Below are positions 46,101-53,941 of a stretch of 64,000 nucleotides of DNA, piece by piece. The notes under the pieces are model-generated. The model was not told where the DNA came from. It worked only from the letters and a program-made list of their open reading frames with translations, and did no database searches. Within the stretch, counting starts at the first letter, position 1, and every line of letters starts with the position of its first letter. Location of the stretch: NCBI GenBank assembly GCA_036758285.1, contig DAIOWV010000004.1, positions 1-64,000 on the forward strand, written 5' to 3'. Position numbers and translations under genes: made by a program. The DNA is from Taishania sp036758285. Lineage in GTDB: Bacteria > Bacteroidota > Bacteroidia > Flavobacteriales_D > Crocinitomicaceae.

Positions 46101-47546
46101 GTAATTAAAGGAACAACTACTCGACTTAGACCTGTGTTAATGACAGCCTGTGTTGCTTCACTTGGATTTCTACCAATGGCAATTAGCTCAGGAGAAGGTG
46201 CAGAAGTCCAAAGACCACTAGCAACCGTTGTTATTGGAGGATTGATCATTGCAACCTTTCTCACACTATTCGTCTTACCTATTTTATATTCAATTTTTAT
46301 GAAAAATAATTTCAAACCACAAATCGTAGTTAAAAGTGGATTAATTCTATTAATTATTATGTTTTCACAATCAGTTGAGGCACAAACAACGATTTCACTT
46401 CAAGCAGCTATTGATATGGCACTTCGTGAAAATCAATCCATAAAAAACGAGCGATTAATTTCGGAATATCAAAAAAAGTTGATTCAAACGGGAAATATAC
46501 TACCACAAACTTCCGTAGTAGGTGAATATGGGCAGCTAAATAGTATTTATAATGATTTAAGACTTGGTATTTCACAAAACTTAAACTTCCCTTCTGTTTA
46601 CACCTCTCAAAAACTTGTTTTAGTTGAAGAATGGAAAAGTAGTATTGCCACAGTAAAAATTAAGGAACTCGAACTTCAAAAACAGGTATCACAAGTGTAT
46701 TTCAATTTGTCATATCTCCTTGAAAAACAATTAATTTTACAAAAAAACGACAGTTTATTCACTCAATATCATAACATTGCCAGATTACGCTATGATAAAG
46801 GGGAAAGTAATGTACTTGAGCGAACAACTGCAGAAAATCAACAAGGACAAATAAGATTACAACTCATAAAGTTGAATCAGGACATAGAAATTACTCGACT
46901 TCAATTTCAATTACTCTTGAATAGTGAAGATTCTTTCAATCCCAGTACAAACGAAGCAAAACTTGTAAAATTACCATCAACAGAAGACACAAGTTCATTT
47001 AGTGCACACCCAACTTTACATTATTATCGACAACAAGAACAGTTAGCGGTTGCAACTTCACGATCGGAACAACAGAAATTATTGCCTGATTTAACCATTG
47101 GTTACAATGTTATGGGGATGAAAGGGACTGGAGCAGATAATCATACTTATGATAGAAGTTTAAGATTTCAATCAGTCTATTTAGGTTTAGGAATTCCAAT
47201 ATTTTTTAGTGGTCAAAAAGCAAAAATAACAGCTTCTAAACTTCAAGAATCAATTGCGAAAAACAATTATGAATTAAGTAAACAACAACTAGAATCCAAT
47301 TATTTAACAGCTTTAGAAATCTATAAAAAGCAACAAGAAAGTATTTATTATTATCAAGAAACGGCATTGAAAAATGCTCAAAAAATTGCAGAAACTGCTG
47401 ATCTACAATATATGAATGGAAACATCAACTACCTTGAATGGATATTATTAATTAATCAATCAATCAACATTCAGAGTGATTACATCGAATCATTGAGAAG
47501 TAGAAACATGGCAATTATTGAAATCAATTCATTTATCACACAATAA
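43197..47546 (+). CDS. CusA/CzcA heavy-metal RND pump fused to a TolC-like outer-membrane channel
   Basis: 1449 residues. Residues 1-1034 are a full heavy-metal RND transporter: the opening AVPDITDNQTQVITVAPSL, GLSIVTIVFDENTDIYWARQQV, and the proton-relay helix LDFGLIVDGAVIIVEAVLH near 400-415. Such pumps move Cu, Ag, Zn, Co or Cd from the periplasm; the metal is not clear. Residues 1035-1449 are an outer-membrane efflux protein with the TolC-type repeats (LQAAIDMALRENQSIKNE, RYDKGESNVLERTTAENQ, LQYMNGNINYLEWILLINQ). The second part begins MKNNFKPQIVVKSGLILLII and ends VEAQ at 1063, a complete signal-peptide-like segment. The fusion is known in Bacteroidota; the adaptor follows 5 bases later. 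Confidence 0.95.
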   Translation: MLTRIIEFSIKNKLIIGLFTLVLFGYGIYEVKHLPIDAVPDITDNQTQVITVAPSLGAPDIERLITFPIEQTTSNIPGLKELRSFSRFGLSIVTIVFDENTDIYWARQQVAERLQQVQSQLPEGLGTPTLAPVTTGLGEVYQYTVRAKQGYEHKYDAMELRSIQDWFVRRQLLGVKGVAEVSSFGGFQKQYEVAVSPNKLLANNLTIQDIFTALESNNQNTGGAYIEKGPVALFIRSEGLVENIGDIQNIVIKKLPTGIPILIKDVADVHFGHATRYGALTYNGESQVSGAVVMMLKGANSNEVIQNIKEKVDKIQESLPEGVVIEPFLDRTKMVKNSISTVITNLIEGALIVIFVLVLFLGNFRAGFLVASVIPLSMLFAIIMMNLFGVSGNLMSLGALDFGLIVDGAVIIVEAVLHTFSHNKKFATKLNLSQKQMDKTVSKSASRMMNSAVFGQIIILIVYLPIFALQGIEGKMFKPMAQTVAFALVGAFILSLTYVPMMASIVLNKKISHKPTLSDKMMSFVENIYQKTITRAFNVSKIILISVIGLFIFSVFILTRLGGEFIPDLPEGDFAVETRVLTGSNLTTSIEAISKSSKLLLEKFPEIERIVTKTGSSEIPTEPLPVDVSDMIIVLKNKKQWTSAHSYEDLERKMLKELEKIPGVTFGFQFPVAMRFNELISGARQDVVCKIFGENMDTLSHYAQQIGTICKSIDGMTGLYVEAVSGMPQIVINYNRSAVAQYGLAIRDINRVVNSAFAGEISGSVFEGEKRFDLVVRLSGDKRKELEDVQNLLIPLENGTQIPLSNVADVSIIDSPNQIQRENSQRRIMVGFNVDGRDVQSMVTELQEKIEQQIKLPPGYQITYGGAFQNLEAAKARLYIAVPVSLLLIFLLLYFAFRSIKQGLLIYSAIPLSAIGGILALALRGIPFSISAGIGFIALFGVAVLNGIILIAEFNRLQKEGMTDIRRLVIKGTTTRLRPVLMTACVASLGFLPMAISSGEGAEVQRPLATVVIGGLIIATFLTLFVLPILYSIFMKNNFKPQIVVKSGLILLIIMFSQSVEAQTTISLQAAIDMALRENQSIKNERLISEYQKKLIQTGNILPQTSVVGEYGQLNSIYNDLRLGISQNLNFPSVYTSQKLVLVEEWKSSIATVKIKELELQKQVSQVYFNLSYLLEKQLILQKNDSLFTQYHNIARLRYDKGESNVLERTTAENQQGQIRLQLIKLNQDIEITRLQFQLLLNSEDSFNPSTNEAKLVKLPSTEDTSSFSAHPTLHYYRQQEQLAVATSRSEQQKLLPDLTIGYNVMGMKGTGADNHTYDRSLRFQSVYLGLGIPIFFSGQKAKITASKLQESIAKNNYELSKQQLESNYLTALEIYKKQQESIYYYQETALKNAQKIAETADLQYMNGNINYLEWILLINQSINIQSDYIESLRSRNMAIIEINSFITQ

Positions 47547-47551
47547 AAAAT

Positions 47552-48676
47552 ATGAAAAATTTATTCTATATATTCATCTTAGCTCTTGGATTTGTTTCAT
47601 GTGGGAACGACAACCAAAACAAAGAAGAGCATTCAACAGAAACGGAAATTAAAACAGTAAAATTAACAACCGAACAATATAAAAATGCTGAAATTCAAAT
47701 AGGTTCAGTTGAAAAGAAAAACATCTCTTCCATTATTCAGGCAAACGGAAAAGTGAATGTACCACCACAAAATTTGGTTTCAATCAGTGTGCCAATGGGA
47801 GGATTTTTAAAACACACAAAATTACTTCCAGGAATGAGTGTAAAGAAAGGAGAGGTACTTGCGATTCTTGAAGATCAACAATACATCCAACTTCAACAAG
47901 ATTATTTAACTGCTAAGACTCAGTTAGCTTTAGATGAATCTGAATATAAACGTCAGAAGCAATTAAATGAAAACAAAGCTTCAAGTGATAAAGTTTATGA
48001 ACAAGCAAAAGCTGATTATCAATCTGAATATATTCTATTCAAATCCTTAGAAGAAAAACTAAAACTGATTGGTTTAAATCCTCAAAAAATATCAGCTGAT
48101 AATATTTCTAGAAGCATTTCAATCATCTCTCCAATTAACGGGTACGTTTCTTTGTTAAATGTAAATAGTGGAAAGTATGTCAATCAAAATGATGTATTAT
48201 TTGAGCTAATCAATTTAAATGACCTTTATATTTCACTAACCGTATTTGAAAAAAACATAGAAAAAATCAGTGTTGGTCAAAAAATTCAAGCTTCTTTAAA
48301 CTCAAATTCCGAACAGAAATATGATTGTAGCATTTTATTCATTAATCAAAATGTATCAAACGATAATTCTGTTGAAGTAATATGTAAAATTGATAATAAA
48401 ACGAATGGTTTATTACCTGGAATGTTTGTAAATGCTCAAATAGATCTATCAAATAATGAAGTCAATACGCTACCAGAAGAGGCAATTGTTAGTTTTAACA
48501 ATAAACAATATGTTTTTATTGAAACATCACATCAAACATTTGAGATGATCCCAATTAAGCAAGGAAATACTGAAAATGGATATTCTGAAGTACTTACAGA
48601 TTTAACTAATAAAAAAATTGTTACCAAAGGAGCTTATACGCTGTTAATGGCTTTGAAAAATGTGAGCGACGATTAG
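47552..48676 (+). CDS. RND efflux periplasmic adaptor (CusB/CzcB-like lipoprotein)
   Basis: 374 residues. The signal peptide ends with a lipobox (LGFVSC, Cys17), so it is a lipoprotein. The membrane-fusion protein layout is present: beta-barrel start, lipoyl half (VSISVPMGGFLKHTKLLPGMSVKKGEVLAIL), a coiled-coil hairpin (about 105-165), second lipoyl half (SIISPINGYVSLLNVNSGKYVNQNDVLFELI), and a barrel with LLPGMFVNAQI. It links the RND pump to its outer-membrane channel. It is the third gene of the operon, closed by a perfect terminator. No extra metal-binding N-terminal domain is seen. Confidence 0.94.
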   Translation: MKNLFYIFILALGFVSCGNDNQNKEEHSTETEIKTVKLTTEQYKNAEIQIGSVEKKNISSIIQANGKVNVPPQNLVSISVPMGGFLKHTKLLPGMSVKKGEVLAILEDQQYIQLQQDYLTAKTQLALDESEYKRQKQLNENKASSDKVYEQAKADYQSEYILFKSLEEKLKLIGLNPQKISADNISRSISIISPINGYVSLLNVNSGKYVNQNDVLFELINLNDLYISLTVFEKNIEKISVGQKIQASLNSNSEQKYDCSILFINQNVSNDNSVEVICKIDNKTNGLLPGMFVNAQIDLSNNEVNTLPEEAIVSFNNKQYVFIETSHQTFEMIPIKQGNTENGYSEVLTDLTNKKIVTKGAYTLLMALKNVSDD

Positions 48677-48685
48677 TTGAAATAA

Positions 48686-48715
48686 AAAATCCTCTCAAAA
48701 TTTTGAGAGGATTTT
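48686..48715. terminator. Bidirectional terminator between the efflux operon and darB
   Basis: A perfect 30-base palindrome with GAGAGGA core flanked by A and T runs; both converging genes can use it. Confidence 0.95.
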
Positions 48716-48731
48716 CAATTACCTTAACAAA

Positions 48732-49883
48732 TTAACAGACTGTTAATAAACTAAATACATAAGAAAATCTGGAGCTTTCAGGAACTCCTAATAAGATTTT
48801 TTGCCCTTTTTGTAAGTTTCCACTATTGAACAATTCATCTAACATCAAATAAATAGATGCAGCACCAACATTTCCTTTTGTTCCTAAATTTGTAAACCAC
48901 TTTTCCTTCGGAATTTCCATACCAAGGTTTTTCATTTCTTCATACATTTTATCTTCGAAGAAATAGCTTGACATGTGAGGTAAAAAATAATCTATTTCAG
49001 AAGAATCAATTCCTTTTTTGTCTAAACTAAGTTTTAGTTTTTTAAATCCTAGAGTAACAATATTTGCTCCTAGTAATTTAACATCTTGTTTAATACTCAA
49101 AATTGATTTATCAACTACTTCTTGTGGCTCGAAATCCAAATAACTTTTCAAGGATCCATCTTCATTTTTCTCTGCTCCCATGTACATACACGGTTCCATT
49201 TCATTAGCAAATGAATACCCTTCAATCCAATCGATACGTAAAGAAAGTTCTGTTGCATTGGGTTTATTTTCTAATAAAAATGCCCCTGCCCCATCAGAAA
49301 GCNNNNNNNNNNTAAGAAAATCTTTATCAAAAGAAACATATGGATTTTCTTCCAATTCACTTAATTTTTGAACTTCTAATTCAAATTTATCCGCACGTAA
49401 AGAAGGTGACAAACGTTCTGAAGCCGATGCTACTGCTTTTTCAACCTGCCCTAATTTAATCGACATGAATGCATATTTCAGCGCATGCATACCAGCACAA
49501 CAAACACCAGATGGTGACACCACTTCGACATTTCCGGTTTCAGGTAACCAACCATGTACCATTACTCCGTGAGAAGGCATTAATTGTTCTGGAGAAGAGG
49601 TTGCACAACTTATTAATTCGATAGCAGCTAAATTTTCTGCATTGTCATTTGCTAACTTTCGAATAGCTAATGAAGCCATCTGAGCACTTGTATGAGTTGA
49701 TTCCCCATCAAGATTCAATGCATAATATCTATTCTTAATTCCATTATTTCTCAAAACTATTCGTCTTGATTTAGAAGCTTGATCATTAATAACACCCAAA
49801 TAATTTTCCATTTCATCATTAGAAACTGGTTCATTTGGCAAATAATTAGCCGTTCTTGTTATATAAACATCATTAAAACTCAT
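48732..49883 (-). CDS. darB: DarB-like 3-oxoacyl-ACP synthase III (interrupted by an N gap)
   Basis: 383 residues from ATG 49883; the upstream TTG 49898 is less likely. It is a KAS III-type thiolase-fold enzyme: catalytic Cys in SGVCCAGMHALKYA, His in FLPHMSSYFF and Asn in LGTKGNVGAAS. Next to darA it is best explained as the ketosynthase DarB that joins two beta-ketoacyl chains head to head to make dialkylresorcinols. The 10-N gap at 49303-49312 keeps the frame and removes about four residues before LSDGAGAFLLE. The gap length may be 7 instead. It lies 101 bases downstream of darA. Confidence 0.82.
   Translation of the reverse strand: MSFNDVYITRTANYLPNEPVSNDEMENYLGVINDQASKSRRIVLRNNGIKNRYYALNLDGESTHTSAQMASLAIRKLANDNAENLAAIELISCATSSPEQLMPSHGVMVHGWLPETGNVEVVSPSGVCCAGMHALKYAFMSIKLGQVEKAVASASERLSPSLRADKFELEVQKLSELEENPYVSFDKDFLXXXXLSDGAGAFLLENKPNATELSLRIDWIEGYSFANEMEPCMYMGAEKNEDGSLKSYLDFEPQEVVDKSILSIKQDVKLLGANIVTLGFKKLKLSLDKKGIDSSEIDYFLPHMSSYFFEDKMYEEMKNLGMEIPKEKWFTNLGTKGNVGAASIYLMLDELFNSGNLQKGQKILLGVPESSRFSYVFSLLTVC
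49303..49312. other. Assembly gap inside darB (10 N)
   Basis: The frame is kept across 10 bases; related enzymes suggest three to four residues are hidden here. Confidence 0.9.
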
Positions 49884-49984
49884 AGTGTGAGAAAGCAAAG
49901 TGAATTAATATTCAATTTTAAAAACCACAAAAGTAATGATAATCTCTAAAAAAATAGTCTAATCAAATTTAAAAGAGTCAATAC

Positions 49985-50890
49985 TTACTTTAATTCTAAA
50001 TGCTGAAAATATCTTTTCTTTTTCTTAACACTTGAGAATGTGAATGGCAAAATTAAAAGGTTAAAAATTAGTAACAAAATTGGAGAAACGACAAACAATA
50101 CGAAAATCAAATAATATTTAAATGCATTTACCCAAAAACTACGTTTACCATTTTTAGCTTTTTTCAAAATAAGATTCGCCCAAATGACAAATAACTTTTT
50201 AGCACGTTCTTCAATGAATAAAATGTTTGTATTTACATAAGCTCCATTGTGTTCAATTATTTGATTCTGAAGTTGAGAATAATCGGCTGATTCTAACGCT
50301 TTATTTGCAAAAACACCAAACTTCCCTACATTTTGAATATCTTCATCTGAAACACCAGGTTTTGGGAAAATCCCCCATTTTCTAGTTTTCTCACCTTTCA
50401 ACATCCAATGCAGAATGGTAACCACACCTACTAAATTGCTACTTTTATCAGCTAGAACGACATTTCCAACCAATCTACCATCTGATTTTTTCAACAAAGA
50501 CTTTATGCTTTCTTGAGAATTCAACCACATATTTCGAGATCCAATCAGTGTAATTACAGGAGTGTCTTTAACTATTGTTTTGAATTTTTCATTGTTCAAA
50601 ATTGCTGTAATTGGCATTGAAGGTGATAAAAACCATGGTTGGTATCCTAAAATGATTAAATCATATTTTTCATGATTGTATTGAATATCTTCAATCTCAA
50701 TTGGAATTTCAAGTACTGTTTCAGGCATTTTATCAAAAAACACAGGAGTTGTCCAAGGAAATGGAAATTTATCTACAGGAACAACTAATTGATTTTCAAT
50801 TTCCACACCTTTCAATTCATTCGTAAAATTTGTAACAATTTCAGTTAATTGTCCAGATTGAGAAAAATGAATCGTCAATACTTTTTTCAT
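49985..50890 (-). CDS. darA: DarA-like dialkylresorcinol condensing enzyme
   Basis: 301 residues from ATG 50890, preferred over 50920 because MKKVLTIHFSQSGQLTEIV starts the flavodoxin-like fold and a -7 element lies between. The sequence carries segments I know from DarA proteins of flavobacterial flexirubin clusters: PFPWTTPVFFDKMPE, YDLIILGYQPWFLSPSMPI, LIGSRNMW, KWGIFPKPGVSDEDIQNVGKFG. Two membrane helices follow near the C-terminus (about 250-285). DarA and DarB together make the dialkylresorcinol core. No other flexirubin gene (aryl polyene part, ammonia-lyase, transport) is in the window. Confidence 0.85.
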   Translation of the reverse strand: MKKVLTIHFSQSGQLTEIVTNFTNELKGVEIENQLVVPVDKFPFPWTTPVFFDKMPETVLEIPIEIEDIQYNHEKYDLIILGYQPWFLSPSMPITAILNNEKFKTIVKDTPVITLIGSRNMWLNSQESIKSLLKKSDGRLVGNVVLADKSSNLVGVVTILHWMLKGEKTRKWGIFPKPGVSDEDIQNVGKFGVFANKALESADYSQLQNQIIEHNGAYVNTNILFIEERAKKLFVIWANLILKKAKNGKRSFWVNAFKYYLIFVLFVVSPILLLIFNLLILPFTFSSVKKKKRYFQHLELK

Positions 50891-50907
50891 ATTACATTGT
50901 TTGAAAA

Positions 50908-50915
50908 CAAAAATA
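50908..50915 (-). promoter_or_regulatory. -7 element of darA-darB
   Basis: On the minus strand TATTTTTG, 17 bases before ATG 50890. Confidence 0.55.
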
Positions 50916-51056
50916 ATCAAAGTTTAAAGCAGGAGGTTGTATTTCTAAAATTACATTCGAAATCTAGTAATAAAAAGCGTTATAATTATTAAAATAAATT
51001 AGATATTAACTAAGTATCAAGAGTTTTTTGTACTTTCATTCTATTAAATCGAAAAT

Positions 51057-51506
51057 ATGGCAACAGTATTTGAAACTAAATTAATCGGAAACATTGGAAA
51101 AGATGCCACCATCAAATCGATGGATAGTGGTGTTGTAGCCATTAATTTTCCGGTTGCACACAACAAAAATTGGAAAGACAAACGTACAGGTGAGCAACGC
51201 ACAAACACAACATGGATTAATTGCACTATATGGAAACGAGAAGGTTCCAACATGCGTGTAGTAGATTACTTAAAAAGAGGAACATTAGTTGAATTAACAG
51301 GTACACCCTTTGCGAAAGCTTTCAACAACGAAGATGGTTCAATAAGAACAGAAATTCGTTTAAATGTCTTTAAAACAAATATTTTACGGGCTGCCCCAAC
51401 CGTAAATCAAGGTGATTTCTACGAAGACGAGGATGAAAATACAGATGAGGATTCGGATTTCAATTCGAATGTGTCTGACTTCTCAATAGATAGTGATGAT
51501 TTTTAA
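51057..51506 (+). CDS. ssb: Single-stranded DNA-binding protein
   Basis: 149 residues. An OB-fold covers residues 1-105 (VFETKLIGNIGKDATIK, INFPVAHNKNWKDKRTGEQRTNTTWINCTIW, YLKRGTLVELTGTPF). An acidic tail follows and ends IDSDDF. SSB coats single-stranded DNA and recruits repair proteins through its C-terminal tip; here the usual DDxPF tip lacks the Pro but keeps the final Phe. Start ATG 51057 gives the normal N-terminus. No exact -7 element is seen upstream (TACTTTCA at 51031 is a poor match). Confidence 0.95.
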   Translation: MATVFETKLIGNIGKDATIKSMDSGVVAINFPVAHNKNWKDKRTGEQRTNTTWINCTIWKREGSNMRVVDYLKRGTLVELTGTPFAKAFNNEDGSIRTEIRLNVFKTNILRAAPTVNQGDFYEDEDENTDEDSDFNSNVSDFSIDSDDF

Positions 51507-51545
51507 CGAGTTATAAAAAAAAATAAAAAAAGTTCATTTTTTTCA

Positions 51546-51575
51546 TTGCAAATACAGAAAAACATATTATATTTG
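51546..51575 (+). promoter_or_regulatory. Promoter of the tRNA-Asn gene
   Basis: TTG (51546-51548), 19 bases, TATATTTG (51568-51575): a full consensus match. Transcription would start about 18 bases before the tRNA. Confidence 0.75.
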
Positions 51576-51599
51576 CACTCGCAATTGAGAAATCAATAT

Positions 51600-51673
51600 T
51601 CCTCCTTAGCTCAGTTGGTTAGAGCATCTGACTGTTAATCAGAGGGTCGCTGGTTCAAGTCCAGCAGGGGGAG
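51600..51673 (+). tRNA. tRNA-Asn (anticodon GTT)
   Basis: The cloverleaf folds fully: acceptor TCCTCCT with AGGGGGA (one G-U pair), D arm GCTC/GAGC, anticodon stem TCTGA/TCAGA around the loop CTGTTAA, T arm GCTGG/CCAGC with loop TTCAAGT, and discriminator G. CCA is not fully encoded. It reads Asn codons AAC and AAT. Confidence 0.97.
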
Positions 51674-51674
51674 C

Positions 51675-51710
51675 AAAAAAACCGATAATTTAATAATTAT
51701 CGGTTTTTTT
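51675..51710 (+). terminator. Terminator after tRNA-Asn
   Basis: Perfect 10-base arms (51681-51690 and 51695-51704) with 4-base loop and T run, eight bases after the tRNA. Confidence 0.93.
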
Positions 51711-51793
51711 ATTTCATAAAAGTTTGAAACAAAAGTTATTAAACAATAAAAACCACCTCGAAAGATGGTTTTATTTAAGTTGAACAACTAGAA

Positions 51794-53761
51794 TTATTTT
51801 ATTTGTATACTTTTTACAATCGTTTCTTCAGGTGTTTGAATATATAATAAATAAACTCCAGCAGTACATTCTAATTGAATTTCAACTGATGTTTTATCAA
51901 TTTCAGTATTATACACTGTTCTTCCTGAAAGATCATTAATAAAAATAACTCCGTTTGAGATGAATGAATTAAAATCTATATGTATTAGTCCAGAAGTTGG
52001 GTTAGGATAAATTTTAAATTGATCTTCGATATTCGCTTGGATAGATAAATTTGTATTTAAATCTACTGAAATACAAGATGAGTTTACCAAACACCCATTC
52101 ATTGTAATTTCAACCGCATACTCTCCGCTTTGTTCTACTTCAAAAGATTGATTTGACGCATTTGTAACAGGATTGGAAGTACTATTACATCCGACCCAAT
52201 TATATACAGCATCGGTTTGAACTGCAGTTAATGTATTGTTTACTAAATTCACTGAATTATCAATTGAAAGAACAGTAACGGTAATTGAATCAGCTCCAAA
52301 AAAAGCATTATTTACCAAATATCCTTTCACTTTTACGACATCATTATTAGCTAAATCTGATGTGGTAAAACTACTATTAGTTGACCGTGATTGAACCACA
52401 ATATCATTAATTAAAAATTCATATTCGTTAGCGTTGTTACCAGTAAATGTTTTTGATTCATTCTCACAATTGATAGAATTTAAATTGGGAGAAGTCAAAG
52501 TGGTTTTTAATTCACCAAATTTATATAATTCCACACCTAAATTTGAGTTATACACAGCAGATATAAACAATTCATTATTAAACACATGAATCCCACCTCC
52601 ACTAACATTCAATGGATCATTAGGTAAGGTTGATTGATTACTCCCAAGTAAATGACCATAATATATCTGTACAACGTTATTTGCATCTATAGAGCATAAT
52701 TGATATCCATATTGACTGGTGTTTCCCTTATAAAAAAGCTTATTTTCAAAAACTACTGGCGTGTTTATATAACCTATTAAATTACTTGAAGCAGGCACAT
52801 ATGTTGTCCCTGCTTCTGTACCATCTGAGCACCACCATACAGGAAGAGCTCCATTTAAATTTACAGCGTTTGCTGTAAAATATAATTTATTATTAAAACT
52901 AATTAAATTTGAGGGAAGAGAAGAACCTCCTCCAATAAGGATATCTTTCACCATTCTTGTACCTGAAACAGTCCCGTCTGTAACCCATAATTCAAAACCA
53001 CTTCCCGATTTCAATGCTTGAAAAAATAGTTGATTATTTGATATACAAAAATGTCTTGGATTTGAACTACCAGCACCAGGATTTATATCAGCGAATAATT
53101 CCGTTCCTTCTTCTGTTCCATCTGAAGTCCATAATTCAGATGAATTACTACTGTCTGTTGCTCCAAAAAACAATTTCCCATCAAACACAATAAATCCTGT
53201 TATGAACGAACCTGATGTGGCATCTCCAACACGTATATCTTTTAACATATATGTACCAGCTTCTGTTCCATCTGAAGTCCATAATTCAGCCCCATGTACC
53301 CCATCATCCGCAACAAAATACAACTTATCGTTATAGATTATAAAATTTCTTGGATTAGAACTTTCAATTCCCGGATAAATATCCTTTAGAATATGTGTTC
53401 CAGCCTGGGTTCCATCAGTAAACCATATTTCTCTCCCTTCATTCGCTGAACCCGACACAAAAAAAAGCTTATCATTGAAAACGATTTGCCCCATCGGAGA
53501 AGCACTTTCTGACCCTGGATTAACATCCAATGCCATCTGAGTACCAAAAAAAGTACCATCAGTTGACCAAAATTCATTTCCATGTGCTAAATCTTGAGCA
53601 GTAAAGTATAATTTATTATTGAAATTGATAAACTGTTTTGAATTACTTGCTAATGGACCTGGATTAATATCTTTCACTAATTGAATTCTATAATTTTGTT
53701 GTCCAAAACCAAAAATTGTTAGTAATAAAAATGTACACGTTGAATAAAATATTTTTTTCAT
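51794..53761 (-). CDS. ELWxxDGT repeat protein with T9SS type A sorting domain
   Basis: 655 residues with a signal peptide (1-20, ending GFGQ). The first 350 residues hold at least six copies of a beta-propeller-like repeat of about 50 residues with the ELWxxDGTxxGTxxxxDI pattern (NEFWSTDGT, REIWFTDGT, AELWTSDGT, SELWTSDGT, FELWVTDGT, PVWWCSDGT). Each is followed by a strand such as NKLYFTA. An Ig-like part follows and the C-terminal 75 residues are a T9SS type A domain (FKIYPNPTSGLIHIDF, LYIQTPEETIVKSIQIK). It is predicted to be a secreted or surface protein. Binding partner unknown. No clear promoter is seen in the 180 bases upstream. Confidence 0.92.
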   Translation of the reverse strand: MKKIFYSTCTFLLLTIFGFGQQNYRIQLVKDINPGPLASNSKQFINFNNKLYFTAQDLAHGNEFWSTDGTFFGTQMALDVNPGSESASPMGQIVFNDKLFFVSGSANEGREIWFTDGTQAGTHILKDIYPGIESSNPRNFIIYNDKLYFVADDGVHGAELWTSDGTEAGTYMLKDIRVGDATSGSFITGFIVFDGKLFFGATDSSNSSELWTSDGTEEGTELFADINPGAGSSNPRHFCISNNQLFFQALKSGSGFELWVTDGTVSGTRMVKDILIGGGSSLPSNLISFNNKLYFTANAVNLNGALPVWWCSDGTEAGTTYVPASSNLIGYINTPVVFENKLFYKGNTSQYGYQLCSIDANNVVQIYYGHLLGSNQSTLPNDPLNVSGGGIHVFNNELFISAVYNSNLGVELYKFGELKTTLTSPNLNSINCENESKTFTGNNANEYEFLINDIVVQSRSTNSSFTTSDLANNDVVKVKGYLVNNAFFGADSITVTVLSIDNSVNLVNNTLTAVQTDAVYNWVGCNSTSNPVTNASNQSFEVEQSGEYAVEITMNGCLVNSSCISVDLNTNLSIQANIEDQFKIYPNPTSGLIHIDFNSFISNGVIFINDLSGRTVYNTEIDKTSVEIQLECTAGVYLLYIQTPEETIVKSIQIK

Positions 53762-53941
53762 AGAATTATTTTTTCAATGAAGTTAATACTCCACTTGAAA
53801 AAATAAGGACTGATTTTGTGAACTTTAGAATCCAACTTACCAATCACACATTATATTTTATATAAAAAACAAACTCAGGTAAATATTTTACAATCCATCT
53901 GTTTTTCTTTTCAAAAAGTACAAATTGTAACTATCAGAATG

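Noticed and set aside
45914..46315. Minus-strand ORFs inside the CusA gene (also 44141-44452 and 44783-45109)
   Set aside because: The plus frame is a complete RND pump; these are shadows created by its hydrophobic codon bias.
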